A stretch of DNA of 37,305 nucleotides. Source: Pseudonocardia sp. GTDB lineage: Bacteria > Actinomycetota > Actinomycetes > Mycobacteriales > Pseudonocardiaceae. The notes under the pieces are model-generated. The model was not told the DNA's origin. It was given only the letters and a program-made list of their open reading frames with translations, and ran no database searches. Each line of letters opens with the position of its first letter. Position 1 is the first letter of the stretch. Positions 7,969 through 17,591 of the stretch are shown piece by piece. Location: assembly GCF_029263155.1 (NCBI RefSeq), contig NZ_JAJCYB010000033.1, positions 1 through 37,305 on the forward strand, read 5' to 3'. The position numbers were made by a program, and so were the translations under genes.

Positions 7969-10764
7969 TTGACCGGCCAGACCACCGACGGAACGCCGCA
8001 GAGTTCGCCCGCCCCGCGGCGCGTCCACGTCATCCGCGACGGCCTCGCCGCGCACCTGCCCGACATCGATCCGGAGGAGACGGCCGAGTGGCTGGACTCG
8101 TTCGACGCGATGCTCGACGCCGGCGGGCAGCAGCGGGCCCGGTACCTGATGCTGCGGATGCTGCAGCGGGCCCGGGAGCGCCACGTCGGCGTCCCGTCGC
8201 TGACCAGCACCGACTACGTCAACACGATCCCCACCGACCGCGAGCCGTGGTTCCCCGGCGACGAGGACGCGGAGCGACAGTTCCGCCGCTGGATCCGCTG
8301 GAACGCGGCGATGACGGTGCACCGCGCGCAGCGGCCCGGCATCGGCGTGGGCGGACACATCTCGTCGTACGCCTCCTCGGCGACGCTCTACGAGGTGGGC
8401 TTCAACCACTTCTTCCGCGGCAAGGACCACCCGGGCGGGGGTGACCAGGTCTACATCCAGGGCCACGCCTCCCCCGGCATCTACGCCCGCGCGTACCTGG
8501 AGGGGCGGCTGTCCGCCGACCGCCTCGACGGTTTCCGCCAGGAGCTCTCCCACGGCGGTCCCGGCCACGGGCTCCCGTCCTACCCGCACCCGCGGCTCAT
8601 GCCGGACTTCTGGGAGTTCCCCACCGTCTCGATGGGGCTCGGCCCGATGAACGCGATCATGCAGGCGCGGTTCAACCGCTACCTCGGCGACCGCGGCTTC
8701 GGCGACACCGCCGACCAGCACGTGTGGGCGTTCCTCGGCGACGGCGAGATGGACGAGCCGGAGTCGCGCGGCCTGCTGCAGATCGCGGCCACCGAGGGGC
8801 TGGACAACCTCACGTTCGTCGTGAACTGCAACCTGCAGCGCCTCGACGGCCCGGTCCGGGGCAACGGCAAGATCATCCAGGAGCTGGAGGCGTTCTTCCG
8901 CGGCGCGGGCTGGAACGTCATCAAGGTCGTCTGGGGCCGGGAGTGGGACTCCCTGCTGCACGCCGACCGCGACGGCGCCCTGATCAACCTGATGAACACC
9001 ACCCCGGACGGGGACTACCAGACCTACAAGGCCAACGACGGCGCGTACGTCCGCGACCACTTCTTCGGCCGTGACCCGCGCACGAAGGCGCTGGTGGAGC
9101 CGCTGTCGGACGCCGACATCTGGAACCTCAAGCGCGGCGGCCACGACTACCGCAAGGTGCACGCGGCCTACGCGGCGGCGCTGGAGCACAACGGCCAGCC
9201 CACCGTCGTCCTGGCGAAGACGATCAAGGGCTACGGCCTGGGCTCGCACTTCGCCGGCCGCAACGCCACGCACCAGATGAAGAAGCTCTCGCTCGACGAC
9301 CTCAAGGAGTTCCGCGACTCCCAGCGCATCCCGATCAGCGACGCGGAGCTGGAGCGCGACCCCTATCTCCCGCCGTACTACCACCCGGGCGAGGACGACG
9401 ACGCCCTGCAGTACATGAGGGAGCGTCGCCGCGCGCTCGGCGGGCCGCTGCCCTCGCGGCGGGTCAGGTCGAAGCCGCTGGTGCTGCCCGGCGACGACGT
9501 CTACGAGGTCGTCCGGAAGGGATCGGGCAAGCAGGAGGTCGCCACGACGATGGCCTTCGTGCGGTTGCTGCGCGAGCTGGTCAAGGACCCGGAACTGGGC
9601 AACCGGATCGTGCCGATCGTCCCCGACGAGGCCCGCACGTTCGGGATGGACTCGATGTTCCCGAAGGAGAAGATCTACAACCCGAACGGCCAGCAGTACA
9701 CCTCGGTCGACGCCGAGCTGATGCTGGCCTACCGGGAGTCCGAGAGCGGGCAGATCCTGCACGAGGGGATCAACGAGGCCGGGTCGGTGGGCTCGTTCAC
9801 CGCCGCGGGCACGTCGTACGCCACGCACGCCCAGCCGATGATCCCGGTGTACGTCTTCTACTCGATGTTCGGCTTCCAGCGCACCGGCGACTCGATCTGG
9901 GCCGCCGCCGACCAGATGGCCCGCGGCTTCCTCGTCGGCGCCACGGCGGGGCGCACCACGCTCACCGGGGAGGGCCTGCAGCACAACGACGGCCACTCGC
10001 TGCTGCTGGCCGCCACCAACCCTGCGGTCCTGTCCTACGACCCGGCGTTCTCCTACGAGGTGGCGCACATCGTCAAGGACGGCCTCCGGCGGATGTACGG
10101 GGAAGGGACCGACACCCTGACCGGGGAGAACGTCATCTACTACCTGACGGTCTACAACGAGCCCTACGTCCAGCCCAGGGAGCCCGAGGACCTCGACGTC
10201 GACGGGCTGCTGCGCGGTATCTACCGCTACCTGGAGTCCCCGCGGGCCGACGGGCCCCAGGTCCGGCTGATCGCCTCCGGTGTCGGCATGACCTGGGCGC
10301 TGGCCGCCCGCGACCTGCTGGCCGAGCAGTGGGGCGTCGGCGCGGAGGTGTGGTCGGTGACGAGCTGGGGCGAGCTGCGCCGCGACGGCGTCGAGTGCGA
10401 GCAGCACAACCTCGTGCAGCCCGACGGGGAGCGCCGCAGGCCCTACGTCACGTCCGCGCTGGGCGGTGACGCGCCCGTGGTCGCGGTCTCGGACTGGATG
10501 CGCGCGGTGCCCGACCTGATCCGCCAGTGGGTACCCGCGCCGTACACGACACTGGGCACCGACGGTTTCGGGCTGTCCGACACCCGGCCCGCCGTCCGCC
10601 GGCACTTCAACATCGACGCCGAGAGCATCGCGGTGGCGGCGCTGGAGAGCCTGGCGAACCGCGGGGAGATCGACCGCGGCGTGGTGGCCGAGGCGGCCGC
10701 GAAGTACCGGATCGACGACCCCCAGGCGGCCGGTCCGCAGACCAGCGACGGCGGCGTCGCCTGA
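7969..10764 (+). CDS. aceE: Pyruvate dehydrogenase E1, homodimeric type
   Basis: 931 residues. The start is taken as TTG 7969, five bases after AGGGAG; no ATG or GTG in frame lies closer to the conserved protein start. AceE decarboxylates pyruvate with thiamine diphosphate and acetylates the lipoyl domain of E2, feeding acetyl-CoA to the TCA cycle and to the fab genes just downstream. The ThDP/Mg site is [14 protein letters not shown] ... [18 protein letters not shown]. The C-terminal half shows [20 protein letters not shown] and [12 protein letters not shown]2 and E3 genes are not in the window, as is usual for actinobacteria. Confidence 0.96.
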   Translation: MTGQTTDGTPQSSPAPRRVHVIRDGLAAHLPDIDPEETAEWLDSFDAMLDAGGQQRARYLMLRMLQRARERHVGVPSLTSTDYVNTIPTDREPWFPGDEDAERQFRRWIRWNAAMTVHRAQRPGIGVGGHISSYASSATLYEVGFNHFFRGKDHPGGGDQVYIQGHASPGIYARAYLEGRLSADRLDGFRQELSHGGPGHGLPSYPHPRLMPDFWEFPTVSMGLGPMNAIMQARFNRYLGDRGFGDTADQHVWAFLGDGEMDEPESRGLLQIAATEGLDNLTFVVNCNLQRLDGPVRGNGKIIQELEAFFRGAGWNVIKVVWGREWDSLLHADRDGALINLMNTTPDGDYQTYKANDGAYVRDHFFGRDPRTKALVEPLSDADIWNLKRGGHDYRKVHAAYAAALEHNGQPTVVLAKTIKGYGLGSHFAGRNATHQMKKLSLDDLKEFRDSQRIPISDAELERDPYLPPYYHPGEDDDALQYMRERRRALGGPLPSRRVRSKPLVLPGDDVYEVVRKGSGKQEVATTMAFVRLLRELVKDPELGNRIVPIVPDEARTFGMDSMFPKEKIYNPNGQQYTSVDAELMLAYRESESGQILHEGINEAGSVGSFTAAGTSYATHAQPMIPVYVFYSMFGFQRTGDSIWAAADQMARGFLVGATAGRTTLTGEGLQHNDGHSLLLAATNPAVLSYDPAFSYEVAHIVKDGLRRMYGEGTDTLTGENVIYYLTVYNEPYVQPREPEDLDVDGLLRGIYRYLESPRADGPQVRLIASGVGMTWALAARDLLAEQWGVGAEVWSVTSWGELRRDGVECEQHNLVQPDGERRRPYVTSALGGDAPVVAVSDWMRAVPDLIRQWVPAPYTTLGTDGFGLSDTRPAVRRHFNIDAESIAVAALESLANRGEIDRGVVAEAAAKYRIDDPQAAGPQTSDGGVA

Positions 10765-10774
10765 GCAGATCGGC

Positions 10775-10801
10775 GGCGGGGCCCGCGAGGGGGGTCCCGC
10801 C
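10775..10801 (+). terminator. Stem-loop after aceE
   Basis: Nine-base-pair G+C stem, GGCGGGGCC (10775-10783) with GGTCCCGCC (10793-10801) including one G-U pair, ten bases after the aceE stop. No U-tract follows. It probably separates aceE from cspA. Confidence 0.5.
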
Positions 10802-10999
10802 GTCGGCGCGCCGACGGTGTGCATGCGCCGAAAAGTCCTGGTCGTTGGGTCTCGGCACGGCGGCTCGTTCGCGATACGCTCCGCCCGACGCCGACCTCCT
10901 CGACGGAGATCGGGGTCCCGACCCGGACGCGGACTCATAGCGCCGGGCGGCGCGATGCCGGGGGCGAGTGCCCCGGCACCAGGTACGAGGAGAGCAAGA

Positions 11000-11206
11000 A
11001 TGGCAGAGGGCACCGTCAAGTGGTTCAACAGCGAGAAGGGCTACGGCTTCCTCGCTCCTGACGGTGGTGGCGCGGACGTGTTCGTGCACTACTCGGCAAT
11101 CCAGACCAACGGCTACAAGAGCCTCGACGAGGGCCAGCGCGTGTCGTTCGACATCGAGCAGGGCCAGAAGGGGCCGCAGGCAACCGGCGTCCAACCACTC
11201 GCCTGA
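11000..11206 (+). CDS. cspA: Cold-shock protein (CspA family)
   Basis: 68 residues from ATG 11000, preceded by GAGGAGAG. A single five-strand OB fold that binds single-stranded RNA: RNP1 KGYGFL and RNP2 VFVHYSAI are intact, with the N-terminal VKWFNSEKG. Acts as an RNA chaperone in the cytoplasm; expression is often controlled by the 5' leader. The 235 bases from aceE to this gene may hold such a leader but show no motif I can name. Its place between aceE and the fas regulator is not part of the mycobacterial order. Confidence 0.93.
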   Translation: MAEGTVKWFNSEKGYGFLAPDGGGADVFVHYSAIQTNGYKSLDEGQRVSFDIEQGQKGPQATGVQPLA

Positions 11207-11440
11207 GTCCCGGCCGGCGACCGCCGGCCCACACCGCGTCGGGCGGCCCGAGCCGGTCTCGGGAGCCGTCCGGCGCGACACCCGGGGAACAGCTCTCGGA
11301 TCGCCTCTGCGGTGCGCGACGTCGCACGGCCGAGGAGCACGACACCGCCGGCCCGGGGCGGCATCTCGTTGCGTCACGTCGCCCCGAGTCGTGTGCGCCG
11401 TGGCAGCGCCTCGGCCCGTGCGGGCGGTAGCGTTCCGCGC

Positions 11441-12637
11441 GTGAGCCCGGTGTCCACCGCGACCGTGCGCCGCCTGCAGCAGGCCTCGGGCGAGCTGGCC
11501 GCCGACTGCCTGGCCGCGATGCAGGTCCGGCTCGACTGGTTCGCGCGGCTCCCCGCCGAGCAGCGGGCCGGGGTCCTGCTGGTGACCCAGACCGGGGTGG
11601 CCAACTTCGTCGCCTGGCTCACCCGCCCCGGCGAGACGATCCGGCTCACCGCCGAGGCGTTCCGGATCGCGCCGCGCGACCTGGCCCGTCGGCTGTCGCT
11701 GCGCCAGACCGTCGACCTGGTCCGGGTCGCCACCGACGTGTTCGAGGACCACCTCCCCCCGCTCGCGGCCGACGACGCCGAGCGGGGCCTGCTCGTCGAG
11801 GCGATCCTGCGGTTCGGCCGGGAGATCGCCTTCGCCGCGGCCACCGTGTACGCGGGCGCCGCGGAGACCCGTGGCGCATGGGACGCCCGGCTGGAGGCCC
11901 TCGTCGTCGACGCGGTGGTACGCGGCGAGGCCGACGACGCGATGGTGTCCCGGGCCGCGGCGCTGGGCTTCGACCCGGCCGCCGCGGTGCGCGTCGTGGC
12001 CGGCAGCCCCGTCACCGACTCCCCCGAGGAGCTGCTCGGGGAGCTGCGCAGGCACGCGGCGCGCTCGGGCCGGTCGGTGCTCGTCGGCGTGCAGGGCAAC
12101 CGACTGATCGTGCTGCTGTCCGAACCGGACGGCGGGGTCCGGGACCGGGGCGGGCTGGGCAGGCTCGTCGACGGGTTCGGGCCGGGCCCGGTGGTCGTCG
12201 GGCCGGTCGCGCCCGACCTCGCCTCGGCACACACCAGCGCGCGCGAGGCGCTGGCGGGGCTGCGGGCCGCGCCGGGGCGCCCCCGCGCGCCCCGCCCGGT
12301 CGCCGCCGACGACCTCCTGCCCGAGCGGGCGCTGTGCGGGGACGCGGCCGCGCACCGCACCCTGGTCGAGGACGTCGTCGACCCGCTGGAACGGGCGGGT
12401 GGCCCGCTGCTGTCGACCCTCACCGCCTACCTGGAGGGCGGGGGTGCGCTGGAGTCCTGCGCGCGCGAGCTGTTCGTCCACCCGAACACGGTGCGCTACC
12501 GGCTACGCCGGGTGAGCGAGCTCACCGGCCTGGCCCCGACCGTGCCCCGCGACGCCCTGGTGTTGCGCACGGCGCTCATAGCGGCCAGGTTGGACCCCGA
12601 TGGCCTGCGGAATCCCTACAACGAACGGCCGGTGTGA
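11441..12637 (+). CDS. fasR: PucR/CdaR-type regulator of fatty acid synthesis (FasR-like)
   Basis: 398 residues from GTG 11441; upstream in-frame codons would only add Arg/Pro-rich sequence. The C-terminus (about 325-390) is the PucR helix-turn-helix: LLSTLTAYLEGGGALESCA, then RELFVHPNTVRYRLRRVSEL. The middle is a GGDEF-like CdaR sensor domain. It lies directly upstream of fabD-fabH-acpP-fabF, the position of Streptomyces FasR (SCO2386 type) and M. tuberculosis Rv2242. Streptomyces FasR activates the fab operon; the same role is inferred here. The 117-base gap to fabD contains a dyad that could be its operator. Gap 11207-11440 upstream shows no clear motif. Confidence 0.85.
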   Translation: MSPVSTATVRRLQQASGELAADCLAAMQVRLDWFARLPAEQRAGVLLVTQTGVANFVAWLTRPGETIRLTAEAFRIAPRDLARRLSLRQTVDLVRVATDVFEDHLPPLAADDAERGLLVEAILRFGREIAFAAATVYAGAAETRGAWDARLEALVVDAVVRGEADDAMVSRAAALGFDPAAAVRVVAGSPVTDSPEELLGELRRHAARSGRSVLVGVQGNRLIVLLSEPDGGVRDRGGLGRLVDGFGPGPVVVGPVAPDLASAHTSAREALAGLRAAPGRPRAPRPVAADDLLPERALCGDAAAHRTLVEDVVDPLERAGGPLLSTLTAYLEGGGALESCARELFVHPNTVRYRLRRVSELTGLAPTVPRDALVLRTALIAARLDPDGLRNPYNERPV

Positions 12638-12670
12638 CGTGGCATACTCGGACGGCGTACGGCTCGACCT

Positions 12671-12685
12671 TGGAGGTTTCCTCCA
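12671..12685 (+). promoter_or_regulatory. Dyad upstream of fabD, candidate FasR operator
   Basis: TGGAGG-TTT-CCTCCA, a perfect six-base inverted repeat with a three-base loop, lies 69 bases before the fabD start in the only intergenic gap of the fas cluster. It can act as DNA operator or RNA hairpin. It is placed where a FasR-type activator would bind, but I have no binding consensus to compare. Confidence 0.4.
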
Positions 12686-12754
12686 TATCGATGCGTCAGA
12701 GTTCGTGCGTCCCGGCATCCCGTCGACGCACCCGGTCCGTGTTGTGTGGGCGCT

Positions 12755-13663
12755 GTGATCGCGCTGCTCGCTCCCGGACAGGGATCCCAGACCCCCGGCA
12801 TGCTCGTCGAGTGGCTGGAGGACCCCGACGCCGCGAAACAGCTCGCGGTGTGGTCCGACGTCGCCGGCCTCGACCTGGTCCGGCTCGGCACGACCGCCAC
12901 CGCCGACGAGATCGTCGACACCGCGGTGACACAGCCGCTCGTCGTCGCCGCCGCGCTGCTCGCCGCGGGTCGCCTCGACCTGCCGCCCGCGGTGCCGGTC
13001 GCCGGTCACTCCGTCGGCGAGCTCGCCGCGGCGGCCGTCGCCGGGGTCCTGTCCCCCGACGCCGCGGTGGCGCTGGCCGCCGTCCGCGGCCGCGAGATGG
13101 CCGCGGCGTGCGCGCTGGAGGAGACCGGGATGGCCGCCGTGCTGGGCGGTGACCCCGACGCCGTCCTGGCCCGGCTCGCCGAGCTCGGGCTCGACCCGGC
13201 GAACATCAACGGCGCGGGCCAGATCGTGGCCGCCGGGCCGGTCGCCGCGCTGGCCGAGCTGGAGGCCGCCCCGCCGGAGCGGGCGCGGGTGAAGCGGCTG
13301 CCCGTCGCGGGGGCCTTCCACACCCGGTTCATGGCCCCGGCCCAGGACGCGCTGCGCGAGCACGCCGGCGGCATCGACACCGCCGACCCGGTCCGTCCGC
13401 TGCTGTCCAACGCCGACGGGGCGGTCGTCACCGACGGGGCGGACGCGCTGCGCCGGCTGGTCGACCAGGTCACCCGGCCCGTACGGTGGGACGCCTGCAT
13501 GGATACGTTGCGCGCGCTCGGCGTCACCGCCACGACCGAGCTGCCGCCGGCCGGGGCACTCACCGGGCTGGTGAAGCGGGCGCTGAAGGGCACCACCACG
13601 CTCGCGCTGAAGACCCCCGGGGATCTCGGCACGGCCCACGAGCTGATCGGAGCATCGTCGTGA
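12755..13663 (+). CDS. fabD: Malonyl-CoA:ACP transacylase
   Basis: 302 residues, the same as mycobacterial FabD, if GTG 12755 (VIALLAPGQGSQ) is used; GTG 12746 would add three. Transfers malonyl from CoA to the ACP phosphopantetheine. The nucleophile is Ser86 in GHSVGELAAA, the oxyanion/Arg region is VRGREMAAAC, and the catalytic His is in GAFHTRFM. There is no clear ribosome site before either start, so leaderless or short-leader translation is possible. First gene of the fab operon; its TGA overlaps the fabH GTG (GTGA), giving translational coupling. Confidence 0.95.
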   Translation: MIALLAPGQGSQTPGMLVEWLEDPDAAKQLAVWSDVAGLDLVRLGTTATADEIVDTAVTQPLVVAAALLAAGRLDLPPAVPVAGHSVGELAAAAVAGVLSPDAAVALAAVRGREMAAACALEETGMAAVLGGDPDAVLARLAELGLDPANINGAGQIVAAGPVAALAELEAAPPERARVKRLPVAGAFHTRFMAPAQDALREHAGGIDTADPVRPLLSNADGAVVTDGADALRRLVDQVTRPVRWDACMDTLRALGVTATTELPPAGALTGLVKRALKGTTTLALKTPGDLGTAHELIGASS

Positions 13664-14679
13664 CCCACCCAGGACCGGCGACGGCACTGCGCCTCGCGCC
13701 CGCCGTCGCCGGTGCCCGCATCCTCGGCCTCGGCAGCGCGCAGCCCGAGCACGTCGTCACCAACGACGAGCTCGCGCGCACGATCGAGACCAACGACCAG
13801 TGGATCCGCGAACGGGTCGGCATCCAGAGCCGCCGCGTCGCCGCCGAGGACGCGCTGCTCGTCGACCTCGCCGCCGACGCCGGCACGCGCGCGGTCAAGG
13901 ACTCCGGGCTCGACCCCGCCGAGATCGGTGCGGTGATCGTGGCGACCTGCACCATGCCCAACGCCATCCCCAACGCCGCCGCCCAGACCGCGGAGCGCAT
14001 CGGCATCCACGCGCCCGCCGCGTTCGACGTCAACGCCGCCTGCGCCGGGTTCTGTTACGGCCTCGGCGCCGCGGCCGACATGGTGCGCGGCGGCAGCGCG
14101 GGCAACGTGCTCGTGATCGGGGCCGAGAAGCTGTCGGACTGGCTGGACTGGACCGACCGCTCCACCGCGATCATCTTCGCCGACGGCGCGGGCGCGATGG
14201 TGCTCGGCGCGGCGGCCGACGAGGCGTCCGTGGGTGTCGGGCCGGTGGCCTGGGGCAGCGCGGGGGACATGGCGCAGACCATCCGCATCGAGGAGGCCAA
14301 CCGGTCACGCCTCGGCGGCGCGCTGCACCAGGAGGGCCAGGCGGTGTTCCGCTGGGCCACCACACAGATCGCGCCCGTCGCGCTGCGCGCCATCGAGCTG
14401 GCCGGGCTCACCCCCGCCGACATCGACGTGTTCGTGCCGCACCAGGCCAACCTGCGCATCGTGGAGGCCGTGGCCAAGAAGCTGCGCAAGCACGGCGCCC
14501 GTGACGACATGCGCGTGGCCGACGACATCGTGCACTCGGGCAACACCTCCTCGGCGTCGATCCCGCTCGCCCTGGACCACATGCGCGCCGACGGCCGCCT
14601 CCGATCCGGCGACACGGTGCTGCTCGTAGGCTTCGGTGCGGGCCTGTCCTACGCCGGCCAGGTCGTCCGGTTCCCCTAG
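13660..14679 (+). CDS. fabH: 3-oxoacyl-ACP synthase III
   Basis: 339 residues from GTG 13660, overlapping fabD by four bases. Starts fatty acid synthesis by condensing an acyl-CoA primer with malonyl-ACP. The catalytic triad is complete: Cys128 in NAACAGFCYG, His in FVPHQANLRI and Asn in HSGNTSSAS. An N-terminal ~15 residue Ala/Pro-rich extension precedes the usual start ARILGLGS. Its place in the operon follows Streptomyces; M. tuberculosis has fabH elsewhere. Primer preference (branched or straight) cannot be read from the sequence. Confidence 0.95.
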   Translation: MTHPGPATALRLAPAVAGARILGLGSAQPEHVVTNDELARTIETNDQWIRERVGIQSRRVAAEDALLVDLAADAGTRAVKDSGLDPAEIGAVIVATCTMPNAIPNAAAQTAERIGIHAPAAFDVNAACAGFCYGLGAAADMVRGGSAGNVLVIGAEKLSDWLDWTDRSTAIIFADGAGAMVLGAAADEASVGVGPVAWGSAGDMAQTIRIEEANRSRLGGALHQEGQAVFRWATTQIAPVALRAIELAGLTPADIDVFVPHQANLRIVEAVAKKLRKHGARDDMRVADDIVHSGNTSSASIPLALDHMRADGRLRSGDTVLLVGFGAGLSYAGQVVRFP

Positions 14680-14734
14680 CTCCGCAGGGTCCCCGGCCAT
14701 CCCAGGATTTTCCACCACCAGAAGGAGTTCCACC

Positions 14735-14977
14735 GTGGCAGACAACACCGAGATCCTCGCCGGGCTGGCCGAGATCGTGGAGGAGGTCGCCGGCATCGAC
14801 ACGGCCGAGGTCAGCACCGAGAAGTCCTTCGTCGACGACCTCGACATCGACTCGCTCTCGATGGTCGAGATCGCCGTGCAGGCCGAGGACAAGTTCGGCG
14901 TCAAGATCCCGGACGACCAGCTGGCCGAGCTGAAGACGGTCGGTGACGCGGTGGACTACATCGCGAAGAACCAGTGA
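14735..14977 (+). CDS. acpP: Acyl carrier protein
   Basis: 80 residues from GTG 14735 after AGAAGGAG. Carries growing acyl chains on a phosphopantetheine attached to Ser40 of DLDIDSLSMVEI. Acidic four-helix protein of standard length, without the long C-terminal extension of mycobacterial AcpM, which fits a bacterial type II system making ordinary-length acids. A 55-base gap from fabH; the TGA overlaps the fabF GTG. Confidence 0.96.
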   Translation: MADNTEILAGLAEIVEEVAGIDTAEVSTEKSFVDDLDIDSLSMVEIAVQAEDKFGVKIPDDQLAELKTVGDAVDYIAKNQ

Positions 14978-16221
14978 CGGCCCCTTCCCCGTCCACGATC
15001 GAGGTCGTCGTCACCGGGCTGGGGGCGACCACCCCGCTCGGCGGCGACGTCACCTCCACCTGGGACGCACTGCTCGCCGGACGCTCCGGTGTGCGGCGCA
15101 TCGACGACGACGAGCACGAGTGGGTCACCCGGCACGACCTGCCGGTGAAGATCGCCTCGCCGCTGGCCGTGTCCCCGACCGAGGTCATCCCGCGGGTGCA
15201 GGCCCGGCGGCTGGACCGCTGCGAGCAGGTGGCGCTGGTCGCGGCCAAGGAGGCCTGGGCGCACGCCGGCACTCCGGAGGTGGAGCCCGAGCGGCTCGCC
15301 GTCGTCATCGGCACCGGGATCGGCGGCGCGGTCACCCTGCTCGACCAGGACGACCTGCTGGAGGGCCCCGGCCTGCGCAAGGTCTCCCCGCTCACCGTCC
15401 CGATGCTCATGCCCAACGGCCCGGCCGCCTGGGTCGGGCTCGAGCTGGGCGCCAGGGGCGGGGTGCACGCGCCGGTGTCGGCGTGCGCATCCGGCGCGGA
15501 GGCGCTGGCGTGGGCGATGCGCCTGCTGCAGGCCGGCGAGGTCGACGTCGTGGTCGCCGGTGGGGCGGAGGCCTGCATCACCGGCATCACGGTGGCCGGG
15601 TTCGTGCAGGCCCGCACGCTGAGCCAGCGCAACGACGACCCGGCCGCGGCGTCGCGCCCCTTCGACGTCGCCCGCGACGGCTTCGTGCTCGGCGAGGGCG
15701 CCGGGATCATGGTGCTGGAACGCGCCGAGTTCGCCGCCGCCCGCGGCGCCACGGTCCACGGGAAGCTGGCGGGCTACGGCATCACCTCCGACGCCTACCA
15801 CATCACCGGTCCCGATCCCGAGGGCACGGGGCAGGCACGCGCGATCACGAGGTCGATCGAGCACGCCGGGGTGTCCGCGGCCGACGTCGGCCACGTCAAC
15901 TGCCACGCCACGTCCACGGTGGCGGGCGACGTGGGCGAGACCCGCGCCGTCCGCAAGGCGCTGGGCGATCACCCGGTGCTCACGGCGCCGAAGTCGGCGC
16001 TGGGGCACCTGGTCGGCGCGGCGGGCGCGGTGGAGGGCATCATCACGCTGCTCTCGATCGCCCAGGGCATCATCCCGGCCACGCTGAACCTCGACGAGCT
16101 CGACCCGGGTGTCGAGCTGGACGTGGTCGCCGGGGAGCCGCGCAAGGTCGACATCACCGCCGCGGTGAACGACTCGTTCGGCTTCGGCGGGCACAACGTC
16201 GCGATCACGTTCGTGAGGTGA
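14974..16221 (+). CDS. fabF: 3-oxoacyl-ACP synthase II
   Basis: 415 residues from GTG 14974, overlapping acpP (GTGA). Elongating condensing enzyme of type II fatty acid synthesis. Catalytic Cys171 in VSACASGAEA, His in NCHATSTVAGD and His in KSALGHLVGAAGAVEG are all present; the C-terminus is the usual NDSFGFGGHNVAI. It is the counterpart of kasA in the mycobacterial locus. Last gene of the operon, convergent with the next gene across 22 bases. Confidence 0.95.
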   Translation: MTAPSPSTIEVVVTGLGATTPLGGDVTSTWDALLAGRSGVRRIDDDEHEWVTRHDLPVKIASPLAVSPTEVIPRVQARRLDRCEQVALVAAKEAWAHAGTPEVEPERLAVVIGTGIGGAVTLLDQDDLLEGPGLRKVSPLTVPMLMPNGPAAWVGLELGARGGVHAPVSACASGAEALAWAMRLLQAGEVDVVVAGGAEACITGITVAGFVQARTLSQRNDDPAAASRPFDVARDGFVLGEGAGIMVLERAEFAAARGATVHGKLAGYGITSDAYHITGPDPEGTGQARAITRSIEHAGVSAADVGHVNCHATSTVAGDVGETRAVRKALGDHPVLTAPKSALGHLVGAAGAVEGIITLLSIAQGIIPATLNLDELDPGVELDVVAGEPRKVDITAAVNDSFGFGGHNVAITFVR

Positions 16222-16243
16222 CCGGTCGGGGGCTCGGCGCGCC

Positions 16244-16789
16244 TCAGCAGGCCTCGGCGCGCGAGCTCCCGGCCCCGGTCAGCTCGATGAGCGGCGGCAC
16301 GCCACTCATCGGCAGCGAGCTGTGCCAGCAGATCCGGCGGGCCGGCACGTCCTGCGGCGCGTCGGTGATGGCCTGGGTGCTGACGAACCGGACGCGGACC
16401 AGCACCCGGGCCCCCTCGAGATCGTCGATGCGGTCGATGCGGATGGTTCCGTCCCGGGTGCTCCCGTAGGCGTCGAGCCAGGCCTCCTGGTCCAGGGACC
16501 CGCTGCGCGCGGGAACGACCGTGGCCGCCCACGCCTGGTAGTCCTTGCGGTTGATCGCGTCGTAGTGGAGCTGCAGCTGGCTGCGCACGAGCTCGTGGGC
16601 GGGGTGGGTGAGGGCGTCGGCGGACAGCAGCACCGTCGTGTCGCCGACCCCGGCCGCCGGGACCGGCGGCGCCGCCCTCAGCGGGGGTACGGCCGACACG
16701 GACCTCCCGGCCGCGAACCAGGCGACGCCCAGCCCGCCCGCCAGCACGACGGCGAGCAGCGCGGCGATCGCCGTCCCGCGTGCGCTCAC
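16244..16789 (-). CDS. Membrane-anchored NTF2-like protein
   Basis: 181 residues from GTG 16789, chosen for the upstream GGAGGAGTGGGGA; an ATG at 16876 would add 29 basic residues. One N-terminal membrane segment (AIAALLAVVLAGGLGVAWFA, about 5-25), then an extracellular domain whose LQLHYDAINRKDYQAWAAT and later strands look like an NTF2-like fold. Two Cys (ICWHS and the C-terminal AEAC) could form a disulphide. The function is unknown. It is convergent with fabF and upstream of nothing obvious; not evidently part of fatty acid synthesis. Confidence 0.6.
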   Translation of the reverse strand: MSARGTAIAALLAVVLAGGLGVAWFAAGRSVSAVPPLRAAPPVPAAGVGDTTVLLSADALTHPAHELVRSQLQLHYDAINRKDYQAWAATVVPARSGSLDQEAWLDAYGSTRDGTIRIDRIDDLEGARVLVRVRFVSTQAITDAPQDVPARRICWHSSLPMSGVPPLIELTGAGSSRAEAC

Positions 16790-16951
16790 AGCTGTCCCCA
16801 CTCCTCCCGATCGCGGTCGAGTCTGCCGCACCCGGCCGACGGTGGTCGCCGCCACCCGCGGTTCCGTTGCGATCATCACCCGTCGGCGGCCGGGAGCCCG
16901 GGCTCCGGCGGGTGCGGGAGGGCCGGCGGGCCGGACGTCCCGCCGGTGCAC

Positions 16952-17440
16952 CTACCCGACCTGGTGCAGCCAGGTGATCGGCGCGCCGTCACCGGCGTGG
17001 CGGAACGGCTCCAGCGCCTCGTCCCACGCGGTGCCGAGCAGGTCGTGCATCCGGGACGGCAGCTGCGCCGGCGTCGAGCTCGCGAGGATCGTCCGCAGCT
17101 GGTCCTCGCCGATCACGATGTCACCGTTGGCGCTGGCGCGGCCGCTCCACAGGCCCAGCGTGGGCACGTGGCAGTAGCGCACCCCGTCGACGCCCGGCGT
17201 CGGCTCCTCGGTGACCTCGAAGCGCAGCATCGACCACGCCCGCAGCGCTCCGGCGATCGCGCCACCGCTGCCGGCCGGACCGCTCCAGGTGCACTCGGCG
17301 CGCAGCTGACCCTGGACGGCCGCCTGGGTGCTCCAGTGCAGGGAGACCTTGGTCCCGAGCACGCCGGAGATCGCCCACTCGACATGCGGGCACACCGCTG
17401 TCGGCGACGAGTGGACGAAGACCACGCCGCGTGCATTCAC
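16952..17440 (-). CDS. DUF3145 family protein
   Basis: 162 residues from GTG 17440. Begins with the family hallmark NARGVVFVHSSPTAVCPHVEWAI and contains LHWSTQAAVQGQLRAE and a C-terminal LGTAWDEALEPFRHAG. A soluble cytoplasmic protein of unknown function that is conserved in actinobacteria and often found near the fab operon, as here. No catalytic motif is recognisable. Confidence 0.88.
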   Translation of the reverse strand: MNARGVVFVHSSPTAVCPHVEWAISGVLGTKVSLHWSTQAAVQGQLRAECTWSGPAGSGGAIAGALRAWSMLRFEVTEEPTPGVDGVRYCHVPTLGLWSGRASANGDIVIGEDQLRTILASSTPAQLPSRMHDLLGTAWDEALEPFRHAGDGAPITWLHQVG

Positions 17441-17591
17441 TGCAGACCTCCAACGTCGACGAGGATCGTCTTCCCCTACGTCCTCGCGTCGTGGCGCCTG
17501 CTACCGGGAGTTCACCGAAGTTGCGTGTGATCAGTCTGCCCGCTCCCCGGGCCCGGAGCCAACACCGGGCGGTCGGCCGGGCGTGTCGCGT

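Noticed and set aside
10817..10999. N-terminal extension of cspA
   Set aside because: The upstream in-frame codons are Arg/Pro-rich and unlike any cold-shock protein; ATG 11000 has a good ribosome site.
7951..11028. A 1025-codon open frame antisense to aceE
   Set aside because: It is the high-G+C mirror of the aceE codon pattern, with Val/Asp/Arg-rich sequence and no motif; aceE is certain.
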